Below are positions 52,648-61,174 of a stretch of DNA of 64,000 nt, one piece after another. The stretch is from Cohnella sp. GbtcB17. Its GTDB lineage: Bacteria > Bacillota > Bacilli > Paenibacillales > Paenibacillaceae. A model generated the notes under the pieces. It was not told the DNA's origin. It ran no database searches and saw only the letters and a program-made list of their open reading frames with translations. The DNA is taken from the NCBI RefSeq assembly GCF_019091135.1, contig NZ_JAGXJW010000014.1, forward strand, positions 23,437-87,436. Reading direction: 5' to 3'. The stretch's first letter is position 1; the number at the start of each line of letters is the position of its first letter. Both the position numbers and the translations under genes were made by a program.

Positions 52648-55600
52648 ATGAAATCTATGGCGAATCAGTCGAAAAAATGGGGTATTCTTTCGAGTTTGCT
52701 GGCTGCCACGCTGCTGATGCCGTCCGGATGGGGAGGCGGCAAAGCCTATGCCAAACCGACGCCGCAGGCTCCGGCTTACACGGGTTCTCTTACTTGGGTG
52801 AATTATACGGAGCCCGCTTATCAATTAAATCCGCCACAGTTTCCTACGAATCCTGGGGAGACCTACATGCCGATGTTCATGGATATCGACAATGCCGGCC
52901 ATTTTTATATTTCCAAGCTTCGTTTCTTGTCAATGATCGGCAGTACGCCTCTTCATTCGGGCAAAATCGAGAAGCTTTCGGACAACGGTGAGACATCCAC
53001 CGATATTACGTACGATTCCGGCGTGACGACGCCGATCGGCATTGCGGTGAATGATGCAGGCGATGTGTACGTGGCCGACAATACCTGGATTATGGGCACT
53101 GCCAGTAGCGCAACCCCCAATACGGCCAGACTGTTGAAGCTGACGCACGGAACCACTTCCTGGGAGCAGATCACGCCTGTCGGTTTGAAGTATGCCATGG
53201 GCGTCGAGGTGGATCGGCAAGGAAACGTATACGTAATCGACGGCATATACGGCAACCAAACGGGGGTAACGCCGCATATTTGGAAATGGAATCAAGCTCA
53301 ATCGACGTGGACCGATATCGCAACGAGCGCGGTCACAAATCCGCTCGATATTGCAGTCGACAGCGCCGGAAATGTCTTTATCACCAATACAAGACAGTCC
53401 CCGAGCATCGGCACGAGTCCGTATCAAGTTCTCAAGCTGACAGCGGGAAGTACGAATTGGACGGATATTACGCCTTCATCTTCAGGCATTTCTTTCGCGG
53501 CGTACGGGATTGGAATTGATAGGTACGATAATGTATGGGCTGCGAATATGGCGGCGGGGTTAACGGGTGAATCCATCGCAATGAAGCTCGCAAGCGGAGG
53601 AGGTTCCGGGGATTGGGTCGAGACCGGTATCCTTTCGAATGCATCCAACCAATACCAGATTTTCGATGTCGCGGCCGACAGCTCGGGTTACATTTACGGC
53701 ACCAACTATTTATCGGGCAATATCTCTACTTTGAGAGCTGCTCTCGTCTATGACGGCAACGGCGGCACAGGCAGTTCCCTGGCAGCGACGCCTGTAGGCT
53801 ACTTGCCGAACGAAACCGCGATCGTGGCCGATCAAGGAGACTTGGTCAGGCCGGGATATGTGTTCAAAGGCTGGAGCACAACAGGCAATATGCCCGTCGA
53901 TTACGCGCCTGGCGACACGATCGTGATGACCGAAACCAAAAAGCTTAGGGCGGTATGGGGGCTTCCTGCTGTCATAACGGGTATTCAATTGGATAGCACC
54001 GCCTACACGCTGGATGTCGGCGGAACACACCTATCGGCAGCGACTGCGCGTTATGACGATAACAGCACGAAGGCGCTCAGCTCCGGCGTGACCTACAGCT
54101 CCAGCAACTCGGAAGTCGCCACGGTTGACGCTTCGGGCATGGTGACGGCGGTGGCAGCCGGCGAAGCGACGATCACTGCACAGTACGGCAATTATCAGGC
54201 CCAAGCAAGCGTAACGGTTAACGACACGCCGCCGGCTCCTGCCATAACGGGCATTCAACTGGATAGCTCCGCTTATTCACTGGATGTCGGAGGCACGCAT
54301 CAATCGGTAGCGACGGCGGTCTATGACGATAACAGCACGAAGGCGCTGAGCTCCGGCGTGACCTATAGCTCCAGCAACTCGGAAGTCGCCACGGTTGACG
54401 CTTCGGGCATGGTGACGGCGGTGGCAGCCGGCGAAGCGACGATCACAGCCCAGTACGGCAATTATCAGGCCCAAGCAAGCGTAACGGTTAATGACACGCC
54501 GCCGCCGGCTCCTGCCATAACGGGCATTCAACTGGACAGCTCCGCTTATTCGCTGGATGTCGGAGGCACGCATCAATCGGTAGCGACGGCGGTCTATGAC
54601 GATAACAGCACGAAGGCGCTGAGCTCCGGCGTGACCTACAGTTCCAGCAACTCGGAAGTCGCCACGGTTGACGCTTCGGGCATGGTGACGGCAGTCGCTG
54701 CCGGTCAAACGATCATTACCGCCGTTTACGGCGATTATCGGGCGGAAGCGAACGTAACGGTTAACAACGCGCCGACTCCTCCTCCGACGACACCGGCACC
54801 GGCGAATCCGGACGTTGAGATCTGGGTAGACGGCGTGAAGCAGGATCAACTGGCAACTGCTCAGCATCAAACGGTAGGCGGGCGCACCGTCACGACGGTT
54901 AAGCTGGATAACCAGAAGGTGCTGGACAAGCTGTCGCGAGAAAACAGCAAGCTGTTGACTATCCCGGTCGGCGGAAGCAGCGACGACGTGATCGGCGAGC
55001 TGAACGGGAGCGTGATCAAGGCGCTGGAATCCAACGCTGCCCGGCTTCAGATTCAAACCGGCAAAGGCACGTATACAATCCCGGCTTCCCTGATCGATAT
55101 CGGAGGCTTGTCCGCGCAGTTAAGTGCAGGCTCGAATCTTCAGGACATTACGATCCGCATACAAATATCCGCATCGTCCGCCGATAAGACGGCTCAGGTG
55201 CATGAGGCTGCAAAGTCCGGTCAACTTCAGACGATCGGAAGTCCTGTCGATTTCGAGATTACTGCAGTCTACGGTACGCAGAGCGTTCCGGTAAACAAGT
55301 TTGGCGGTTACGTAGAACGCAAAATCGCGATTCCGGACGATGTGTCGCCAAGCGGCATCACGACGGGCGTCGTGCTGACGGACGACGGATCGCTGCATCA
55401 CGAACCGACGGTCGTCGTACAAGAGAACGGCAAATATTTCGCGAAAATTAACAGCTTGACCAACAGCACTTATTCCGTCATCTATAATCCTCGCGCAATG
55501 GGAGACGTGAGCTCGCATTGGGCGAGCGCCGAAGTGAACGACATGACTTCCCGTCTTATCATTGAAGGCGTAAACGATACGGAATTCATGCCTGACGCGG

Positions 55601-56058
55601 CGATTACGAGAGCGGAGTTTGCGGCAATCGTGACGAGGGGGCTTGGAATTCAATCCAGGAGCTATACTGGCGGCTTTTCGGACGTCGCTTCGGGCAACTG
55701 GTACGCGGGCGCCGTTCAAGCCGCGGCCGACTATGGCCTGATCGACGGATATGTCGACGGGACGTACCTTCCGAACCGGAACATTACGCGTCAAGAAGCG
55801 GTGGCCGTGCTGATTCGTGCGGGTGCGATCCCCAAGCTGGAAGCCACTGTGACGACGAATGAAGCGAATCGTGCGCTGAGCGCCTTCGCCGATGGCGGCG
55901 ACGTGCCGAGCTGGGCTCGTTCCTCTATCGCTAGCGCTATAAACCTGAACCTCTTGAAGGGACGGGGTGGCAAGCTTGATCCAGAGGCCAATCTGACGCG
56001 CGCGGAAGCCGCCGTGATCGTACGCCGACTGCTTCAGGCCGCCGATCTGATCAATTAA
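52648..56058 (+). CDS. SLH surface protein with NHL-like propeller, InlB-type repeat and three Big_2 domains
   Basis: Secreted protein of 1136 residues, AAGGAG before the ATG. Order: signal peptide (about 1-35); NHL/SBBP-type beta-propeller (about 70-365, DVYVADNTW, VDRQGNVYVIDGIYG, VDSAGNVFITNTRQ); an InlB B-repeat (Listeria-Bacteroides) domain (about 370-435, VKPGYVFKGWST-like RPGYVFKGWSTTG); three Big_2 Ig domains (about 440-715) of which the last two are almost identical; the module shared with the preceding gene (about 720-950, ending AKINSLTNSTYSVIYNP); three SLH repeats (about 950-1136). No catalytic domain. Second gene of a two-gene operon, closed by a strong terminator. Confidence 0.87.
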   Translation: MKSMANQSKKWGILSSLLAATLLMPSGWGGGKAYAKPTPQAPAYTGSLTWVNYTEPAYQLNPPQFPTNPGETYMPMFMDIDNAGHFYISKLRFLSMIGSTPLHSGKIEKLSDNGETSTDITYDSGVTTPIGIAVNDAGDVYVADNTWIMGTASSATPNTARLLKLTHGTTSWEQITPVGLKYAMGVEVDRQGNVYVIDGIYGNQTGVTPHIWKWNQAQSTWTDIATSAVTNPLDIAVDSAGNVFITNTRQSPSIGTSPYQVLKLTAGSTNWTDITPSSSGISFAAYGIGIDRYDNVWAANMAAGLTGESIAMKLASGGGSGDWVETGILSNASNQYQIFDVAADSSGYIYGTNYLSGNISTLRAALVYDGNGGTGSSLAATPVGYLPNETAIVADQGDLVRPGYVFKGWSTTGNMPVDYAPGDTIVMTETKKLRAVWGLPAVITGIQLDSTAYTLDVGGTHLSAATARYDDNSTKALSSGVTYSSSNSEVATVDASGMVTAVAAGEATITAQYGNYQAQASVTVNDTPPAPAITGIQLDSSAYSLDVGGTHQSVATAVYDDNSTKALSSGVTYSSSNSEVATVDASGMVTAVAAGEATITAQYGNYQAQASVTVNDTPPPAPAITGIQLDSSAYSLDVGGTHQSVATAVYDDNSTKALSSGVTYSSSNSEVATVDASGMVTAVAAGQTIITAVYGDYRAEANVTVNNAPTPPPTTPAPANPDVEIWVDGVKQDQLATAQHQTVGGRTVTTVKLDNQKVLDKLSRENSKLLTIPVGGSSDDVIGELNGSVIKALESNAARLQIQTGKGTYTIPASLIDIGGLSAQLSAGSNLQDITIRIQISASSADKTAQVHEAAKSGQLQTIGSPVDFEITAVYGTQSVPVNKFGGYVERKIAIPDDVSPSGITTGVVLTDDGSLHHEPTVVVQENGKYFAKINSLTNSTYSVIYNPRAMGDVSSHWASAEVNDMTSRLIIEGVNDTEFMPDAAITRAEFAAIVTRGLGIQSRSYTGGFSDVASGNWYAGAVQAAADYGLIDGYVDGTYLPNRNITRQEAVAVLIRAGAIPKLEATVTTNEANRALSAFADGGDVPSWARSSIASAINLNLLKGRGGKLDPEANLTRAEAAVIVRRLLQAADLIN
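53971..54770 (+). repeat. Three tandem 270/273-bp Big_2 coding repeats
   Basis: Units begin at 53971, 54241 and 54514. Units two and three are nearly identical in DNA, while unit one has more differences in its first third. The spacing differs by one codon because unit three follows an extra Pro in the linker. Confidence 0.85.
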
Positions 56059-56071
56059 TCGCAAAAGGTGC

Positions 56072-56109
56072 AAAACCCCGTTTCCGATCGTATCGGAGGC
56101 GGGGTTTTT
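56072..56109 (+). terminator. Terminator of the two-gene SLH operon
   Basis: AAAACCCCG (56072-56080) pairs with CGGGGTTTT (56100-56108), and CCGAT pairs with ATCGG inside. T-run follows. Its A-rich left flank allows it to act for the convergent gene too. Confidence 0.85.
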
Positions 56110-56203
56110 GGGCTGCATGAGCCGAGTCCGTCGGAATACGCCCGCACGGTGCGGGTGAGAATGTCCGATTCATGGTAGCCGGTGAACGAATCGAATCGAC
56201 GGA

Positions 56204-57265
56204 TCACGCCTGGACAGTCGCAGCGTTCGGTCCGGCTACCCTGCGGCCCGTTAATTTGGATGCCGGCAGAATGCCGGCTTTGGCGGCGCCGACCATTCGG
56301 TCGCCGTCAACGGCGACCTCGAACTTCAGATGCAGGCGCATCGGCTTCGCGACCCGCATCGACCACTGCAGATTGCCCTTCGCCACAACCGGGTTCAACA
56401 GCTCGACCGTCTCCCCTCCCTGCGTGGCCGTGCCTTGGATACGGCCGTCTCGGGTCGCGATGGAGAGCTGGACCGCAAGCTTCCCGACCGGCGTCGCGAT
56501 CGTCGTCTCCCATTCTCCGTCATAGACGGACATCGACTCGCTAGTGCTCAACGGACCGGCGATTGTGGATTCCGCGAAGTCCGGCTCCTCCGTCTGCGCT
56601 TCGTCCGCCGACAGCGGACGAACGATAGGCGCCAGCCCTTGCTGCCGCCAGGGCGTCCCCCGCCGTTCGTATTCGAACAGCCTCTCGATTTCGTGCGCTA
56701 TACGCGGCCCCAATTCGCGCTCCACGAGGTACAAGGCGACGTCGAGTCCCGAGGTGACGCCGCCTCCGCTGACCAGATCGCCGTCGTCGACGACGCGCGC
56801 CGGGACGGGGATGGCGCCGGTTGCTCCGAATATGCCCATGCCCAGCCGGTGGGTGACCGCATGCCGGCCTTCCAGCAGCCCGCCCATCGCGAGCAGCAAG
56901 GAGCCTCCGCATACGGTGGCGACCGTGACGTCCGGCCGTGCGAGCGCCTGTCCCATCAGCCCGGTCAAGTCCGTCGTCATGGCCCGACCGAGAATGGCCG
57001 GGACGGAATCGTATCCGTCGCCCTCGACGCCGCCGGCGGCGCCGGGCACGAGCACGATGCCGCCGCGTTCCGGCGACAGCCTACCGCTCGCTTCGATCCG
57101 CAGTCCGCCCATGCCGCTCGGGACGAATCTCGGTCCTTCGGCGGTGACGAGCTCCAAAGCGATGGCGTTATCCAAATAGAGCGAGACGGCGCTGAACACC
57201 TCGTAAGGCGCAAGGGCGTCCATGAGATCGAAGCCGTCGAAAAGCACGATTTGCACGTTTAACAT
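56204..57265 (-). CDS. DJ-1/PfpI-family protein with extra C-terminal beta domain
   Basis: Protein of 353 residues, AGGAGGAG before the ATG. Residues about 1-190 are a DJ-1/PfpI domain of the isocyanide-hydratase-like/GlxA N-terminal type: QIVLFDGFDLMDALAPYEVF, VLVPGAAGG, nucleophile C119 in TVCGGSLLLAMGGLLEGRHAVTH, and DDGDLVSGGGVTSGLDVAL. Residues about 240-353 form a separate beta-rich domain (EWETTIATPVGKLAVQLSI, DGRIQGTATQGG, FEVAVDGDRMVGAAKAG) seen elsewhere as a stand-alone or fused domain of unknown function. GlxA-type proteins usually carry an AraC DNA-binding domain here, and this one does not. No operon partner; convergent with the SLH operon. Confidence 0.83.
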   Translation of the reverse strand: MLNVQIVLFDGFDLMDALAPYEVFSAVSLYLDNAIALELVTAEGPRFVPSGMGGLRIEASGRLSPERGGIVLVPGAAGGVEGDGYDSVPAILGRAMTTDLTGLMGQALARPDVTVATVCGGSLLLAMGGLLEGRHAVTHRLGMGIFGATGAIPVPARVVDDGDLVSGGGVTSGLDVALYLVERELGPRIAHEIERLFEYERRGTPWRQQGLAPIVRPLSADEAQTEEPDFAESTIAGPLSTSESMSVYDGEWETTIATPVGKLAVQLSIATRDGRIQGTATQGGETVELLNPVVAKGNLQWSMRVAKPMRLHLKFEVAVDGDRMVGAAKAGILPASKLTGRRVAGPNAATVQA

Positions 57266-57402
57266 GAAGGTCTCCTCCTGTCGGTCCTGTCTGACGCGTG
57301 ACGCTTTCGAATCTCGCCGTCAGCCTTCCTCGTACATCCTAACAACCGAATGTCACGAACGTAGAGGCCAAAGAGTCACAAAATCGTATACGTTTGAGCA
57401 CA

Positions 57403-57436
57403 GTCCCGTCAGAAGACGCAGGGGGGCTTTTTGTTT
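57403..57436 (+). terminator. Orphan terminator-like hairpin
   Basis: CGTC-AGAA-GACG (57407-57418), extended by CCC/GGG with a small bulge, followed by CTTTTTGTTTTT. No plus-strand gene ends here, so it may be the remnant of a lost gene. The rest of 57266-57472 shows no gene. Confidence 0.35.
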
Positions 57437-57472
57437 TTAATATTACTTTATATTGACATAATACAAATTTAA

Positions 57473-57557
57473 ATGAAATATAAGGTGGAGGTAGACAGGA
57501 CGAAGCGCTGCGGCGAGCGACTACAATGTCGTCATCGACGCGTTCGAATTCCGTTAA
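57473..57557 (+). pseudogene. Possible 3-prime relic of a carbohydrate-binding-domain gene
   Basis: In one frame 57473-57505 reads MKYKVEVDRTK; with a one-base shift the next stretch reads AAASDYNVVIDAFEFR and stops at TAA (57555-57557). Joined, YKVEV..TK.AAASDYNVVIDAFEFR is the usual ending of CBM6/35-like sugar-binding modules. The upstream part is lost and replaced by AT-rich DNA. Short, so the call is tentative. Confidence 0.3.
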
Positions 57558-57558
57558 T

Positions 57559-57711
57559 GCGAGCAACAAGGCGACCAGGTATGAACGAAGGTCGATAGTT
57601 GACGGGGCTGCGAGCAACAAGGCGGCCAAGTATGAATGACGAACGATAGTTGACAGGGCTGCGAGCAACAAAGCGGTCAAGTATGAACGGCGGTCGATAG
57701 TTGGCGGGGCT
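57559..57711. repeat. Three direct 51-bp repeats
   Basis: Units start at 57559, 57610 and 57661, each beginning GCGAGCAACAA and ending near ATAGTTGRCRGGGCT, with several substitutions but no indel. The 51-bp length is a multiple of three; in one plus frame they read ASNKAxxYERRSIVDGA, but unit two has TGA. No spacers, so not CRISPR. Confidence 0.8.
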
Positions 57712-57721
57712 AGTAGTCGCG

Positions 57722-57757
57722 AACGACGGCGAACGGGATACCCCGTTCGCCGTCGTT
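57722..57757. other. Long perfect hairpin next to the 51-bp repeats
   Basis: AACGACGGCGAACGGG (57722-57737) pairs with CCCGTTCGCCGTCGTT (57742-57757), loop of 4 bases. No T-run follows on either strand. It lies about 30 bp past the end of the minus-strand AraC gene and may act as its transcript end. Confidence 0.6.
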
Positions 57758-57787
57758 GTTCAACGTGGCAAATGCCGGTTCAAGCTG

Positions 57788-58588
57788 TCAGTTCGAATCC
57801 GCCTGTTTACGAAACGCGATAGGCGACATGCCCGTCTTTTCCCGGAACCCCCGTTCAAAATGAGCCAGCGTATTGAAGCCCGACGCGTAGCAAATCTCGG
57901 TAATCGACGATTCCGAAGCGAGGAGCAGCGATTTCGCGAAGCGAACGCGCAATTGCTGCAAATAGCCCCGGAACGAGAGGCCAGCGCCGCCTGCTTCGCC
58001 ACCGCCTCTAGCGTCAGATCCTCCCTGAAATGATGCTCCGTGTAGAGCACGGCCCTGCGAATCGCCAGCGGCAGCGTTCGCGAGTCCTTGGTGCGTTCGA
58101 GCGATGCCGATCCGCGACAAGCGCGGGCATGCTTCAGCAATATGCGTTCGAGCAAGTTTTCGAGCATCTTCCGTTTTCGGCCGGGTGTCGTTCGCTTCGT
58201 TCCAGATCGCGGCAAAATCCGCTGACGCTCCCTCTTCCGGCGCATAACGATGCCCGAGATGGGGCGCCTCCGAGAACAGCAGAAACCGCAGCTCATCGTC
58301 CAGCATGTCCTCGGAGAAGATAATGTTAATCAGCTCCAGGCCATCGCTCGTAAGCGGGCTCAGATGATGAAAATCCGCGGGCGTGAGCAAAAAAGTGCTG
58401 CCGGGTCCCACCGGATAAGATTGACCGTTCCAATCGTTGGTCCCTTCTCCGGACACGATATGCGTAATTTCATAAAATTCATGCCAATGCAGCCCGGTAG
58501 GGCCGCGGAGACTTCCGGAAAACACCTGGATGGAGGCGTCCTTCGGCATAAACTGTTCCATCGTCAGCCGTTCGGGCTGCTGGGTCAT
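57788..58588 (-). pseudogene. AraC-family regulator with cupin domain, broken by two compensating frameshifts
   Basis: One frame gives an N-terminal cupin sensor (about 1-130, GLHWHEFYEITHIVSGEGT) and the C-terminal AraC helix-turn-helix end (ITEICYASGFNTLAHFERGFREKTGMSP). Between them the sensible protein is in another frame: KMLENLLERILLKHAR and AVLYTEHHFREDLTLEAVAKQAAL. The first shift fits one extra base in the A-run at plus 58174-58177; the second fits one missing base near 57980-57988. The frame stays open across both, so an abnormal 266-residue product could be made. Either sequencing errors or a decaying gene. Follows the dioxygenase gene by 48 bp on the same strand, so probably its operon partner. 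Confidence 0.75.
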
Positions 58589-58636
58589 CCGTATTTCGCC
58601 TCCATCCTCGTCTCCAGCCTCTTTTTCGTCAGCCGC

Positions 58637-59422
58637 CTATTTCCATGCCTCGCTGCCGCGGAAGCTCATATGCTGCGCCTGATCGAACTTGGGTTTTTGT
58701 AAATAGCTATTAACGCCAGGCACCGCGTTTCCTCTCAGCAGGAACGCGCTTGGCCAGTTGTCCACGGTGATGCGCGTGGATGTCGGGATGTACCGTATGG
58801 TCAACCCGCAGCGGCGCAGCGGCGAAAGATTCGCTTCCAACCCGTGAATAACGTTCGGATGATGCACGGACACGTCGCCCGAGCGAAGAATCAAATCGAC
58901 CGCCTTGTCTTCCTCCACGAGCGACGGGTCGACCTCCGACTCCAATACGCTCATGACCTGCGTATTCTGCTTCATTTCCTGCAGCTCCATCGTCTGCGTG
59001 CCGGGGATGACGCGCAAGCAGCCGTTTTCCCGCACAGAATCGTCAACGGCCAGCCACAGCGTGACGACGTTCATCGGCGCAAGCGGCCAATAGCTGCCGT
59101 CCTGATGCCACAGCACCGGCCTGCCGTCGAAGGGCGGCTTGCTGATGTAATGAGATGCGAACAAGGCGATGTCCGGTCCGATGAACTGTTCGGCGATATC
59201 GAGCAGCCGATCGTCGCTGATCAGCCGGATCCAAAACGGATCGTTGGCAAGCAGATCGTTGCCCAATTGCTCCGGCCGCTTCTCGGGATACTTTTTCATG
59301 AGCCAGGCAATATGTTCTTTGGCTTCCCCCATCAGCTCGGCATCCAGCACGTTCTGAAAGACGGCGTAGCCCAGTTGATCATATTGCTGCTTTTTTTCCG
59401 CCAATGCCATTTGATTATTCAT
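58637..59422 (-). CDS. Phytanoyl-CoA dioxygenase-family Fe(II)/2-oxoglutarate enzyme
   Basis: Protein of 261 residues; ATG 59422 behind AAGGA is preferred to the longer frame from 59521. Jelly-roll dioxygenase: metal ligands H-x-D in WHQDGSYWPLAP and a distal His in VSVHHPNVIHGLEAN, 2-oxoglutarate-binding Arg in RCGLTIRYIP, and LWLAVDDSVRENGCLRVIPGTQ, the family signature. Substrate unknown; such genes beside AraC regulators in this family often belong to sugar or siderophore metabolism, but nothing here fixes the choice. It precedes the AraC gene in the same unit. Confidence 0.88.
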   Translation of the reverse strand: MNNQMALAEKKQQYDQLGYAVFQNVLDAELMGEAKEHIAWLMKKYPEKRPEQLGNDLLANDPFWIRLISDDRLLDIAEQFIGPDIALFASHYISKPPFDGRPVLWHQDGSYWPLAPMNVVTLWLAVDDSVRENGCLRVIPGTQTMELQEMKQNTQVMSVLESEVDPSLVEEDKAVDLILRSGDVSVHHPNVIHGLEANLSPLRRCGLTIRYIPTSTRITVDNWPSAFLLRGNAVPGVNSYLQKPKFDQAQHMSFRGSEAWK

Positions 59423-59554
59423 ATGAGCACCGTCCTTGAGAGGATTAGTTGATGAATCTCTCGTTATTGTAGGATATGGGCGCGGAAGCCAGCTTTGCAT
59501 TTCTACATAATGAGTATGCATTTACTCAGGTGTTGAAGGAAGGCGGATCGATCG

Positions 59555-61174
59555 CTACCGACTTGCGCCCTGATAGAGGTTCGCCTTATACTTTTTCGGA
59601 CTAACCCCGGTGTATTTGGTGAACACGTGCGTGAAGTAAGCCGGCGTATCGATCCCCACGGCGCTGGCGACTTCGGATACCTTTTTGAAAGGGTCCTTCA
59701 GCAATCGCTTGGCGATCTCGATCCGGTGCTTGTTGATCGCGTCGACGATCGATTCGCCGGTTTCTCGCCTGTACAGGCGGCTGAGATAGCTGCTGTTGAC
59801 ATGGATATGGTCGGCGATGATCTGCAGCGTCAAATTCCGGTTGAAGTTCTCGCGGATAAACTTCTGCGTCTCGATGACGATATAATTGTGCGGCCTGTCG
59901 CTGGATAGGACGTCCGATAGTTCGACGATGAGCTTCTCGACGATATGCAGCAGGCTATGGATGCTCTTGCTCTCCTGGATTTGCTTGTACAGAGAGGACT
60001 CGTCGCCGGCCTGGATCGAAGCCGCCTGCTGTCCGGTCTCCAGCAGCTTGAAGCAGTAAGTGCCGATTAGCAAGCACGCGGCCTTGATGTTCTGAACCGG
60101 CTCCTTGGCGCGCCTGTACTTCTCCATCCATTGGTTCAATCGCTGGATGGCCGTGTCGTATTGTCCGGCTTGCAGACATTCGTTGACCTGCTGGGCCACG
60201 TTATACGGTCTGTCTTCAATCGCCGGGACGTGTTCGGAACGGGGCGCATAGACCGACACATGATTTTCGTTGTAAAAGCTGCCTTCCATGGCCTGACAGG
60301 ACTCTGCGTAGGCGGATGCGAGCGTCGTCACGTCCCCATGCATGCCGCTGATGCCGATGCTGACGGAGAAGCGCATAAAGCTCTCGGCCATGAGCAGGAT
60401 CTCGTTGCAGGTAGCGGCGAGCGTTCGGATGCAGTCGTCGGAGCGGCGACCCGGGTAGGACACGATTGCCGACAGCGAATTGGGGTTCAGTACGAGCATG
60501 TCGTGGGGATCCGCTTGAAATGCGAGAGATAGATACTGCTGTATGGCGTCGGCAAATTTGTGGAAGTCCTCGGAGGCGCCTCTGTCCGTCTCGCGGAGAG
60601 CCGAGTCTTCATGAATCTCGACGTGAACGATAAAATAATCGGCCAGTTGAACGCCAAGCGCGCGGGCGCCGTTCAAGAGCGCCGCTTTATCGGCCACGAT
60701 GCCGCATAAGGCGTCCTTTAGAAACTTCTCGCGGACTTCGCTCCTGCTGTCCTTGACCATATTCTCCAGCTGGATCAGCTTCCGTTCGCGGTCTTTTTCC
60801 TTCAGCAACAGCTGCTTGGCTTTGCGGACAGCATCCGGGATTTTTTCGCTCGGATTGGTCTTCACGACGAAGTCGACGGCCTGGTATTGGATGGCGGATT
60901 GTGCGTACGAAAAATCGGCGAACGCCGTTAGCAGGATCACCTTGATATGCGGATCGTTCTCGTAGACATAGCGAGTCAGCTCGATCCCGTCCATGCCGGC
61001 CATACGAATGTCGGTCAGGATAATGTCCACCTGATGCGTCGATAGCAGCTGAACGGCCTCCAGCCCGTCGCCGGCCTCGCAGACCACCTCGCAATCCAGC
61101 GCGTGCCAATCGATGAAGCAGATCAGTCCCTTCCGGATGACCGCTTCGTCATCGACGATCATGACTTTATACAT
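59555..61174 (-). CDS. YesN-type AraC response regulator
   Basis: Transcription factor of 539 residues; GGGGGAG precedes the ATG. Receiver 1-120: VDDEA, phospho-acceptor Asp in IILTDIRMAGMDG, Thr switch (LLTAFADF), Lys in VVKTNPS (KT for KP). The middle region is long and helical; the C-terminal AraC domain reads LTLQIIADHIHVNSSYLSRLYRRETG and IDTPAYFTHVFTKYTG. Its start overlaps the kinase stop by 8 bp, so the two are coupled. It likely activates the divergent binding-protein gene at 63.3 kb. Confidence 0.9.
   Translation of the reverse strand: MYKVMIVDDEAVIRKGLICFIDWHALDCEVVCEAGDGLEAVQLLSTHQVDIILTDIRMAGMDGIELTRYVYENDPHIKVILLTAFADFSYAQSAIQYQAVDFVVKTNPSEKIPDAVRKAKQLLLKEKDRERKLIQLENMVKDSRSEVREKFLKDALCGIVADKAALLNGARALGVQLADYFIVHVEIHEDSALRETDRGASEDFHKFADAIQQYLSLAFQADPHDMLVLNPNSLSAIVSYPGRRSDDCIRTLAATCNEILLMAESFMRFSVSIGISGMHGDVTTLASAYAESCQAMEGSFYNENHVSVYAPRSEHVPAIEDRPYNVAQQVNECLQAGQYDTAIQRLNQWMEKYRRAKEPVQNIKAACLLIGTYCFKLLETGQQAASIQAGDESSLYKQIQESKSIHSLLHIVEKLIVELSDVLSSDRPHNYIVIETQKFIRENFNRNLTLQIIADHIHVNSSYLSRLYRRETGESIVDAINKHRIEIAKRLLKDPFKKVSEVASAVGIDTPAYFTHVFTKYTGVSPKKYKANLYQGASR

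Noticed and set aside
57473-57598. Ferredoxin-like small protein
   Set aside because: MKYKVEVDRTKRCG looks ferredoxin-like only at first; no CxxC cluster follows and the CBM-tail reading explains the region better.
57339-57680. Hydrophobic minus-strand frame with LLLAALSTI repeats
   Set aside because: Product of the 51-bp repeats read in antisense, no ribosome site or family resemblance.
57559-57711. CRISPR array
   Set aside because: Repeats are head-to-tail without spacers and no cas gene is present.
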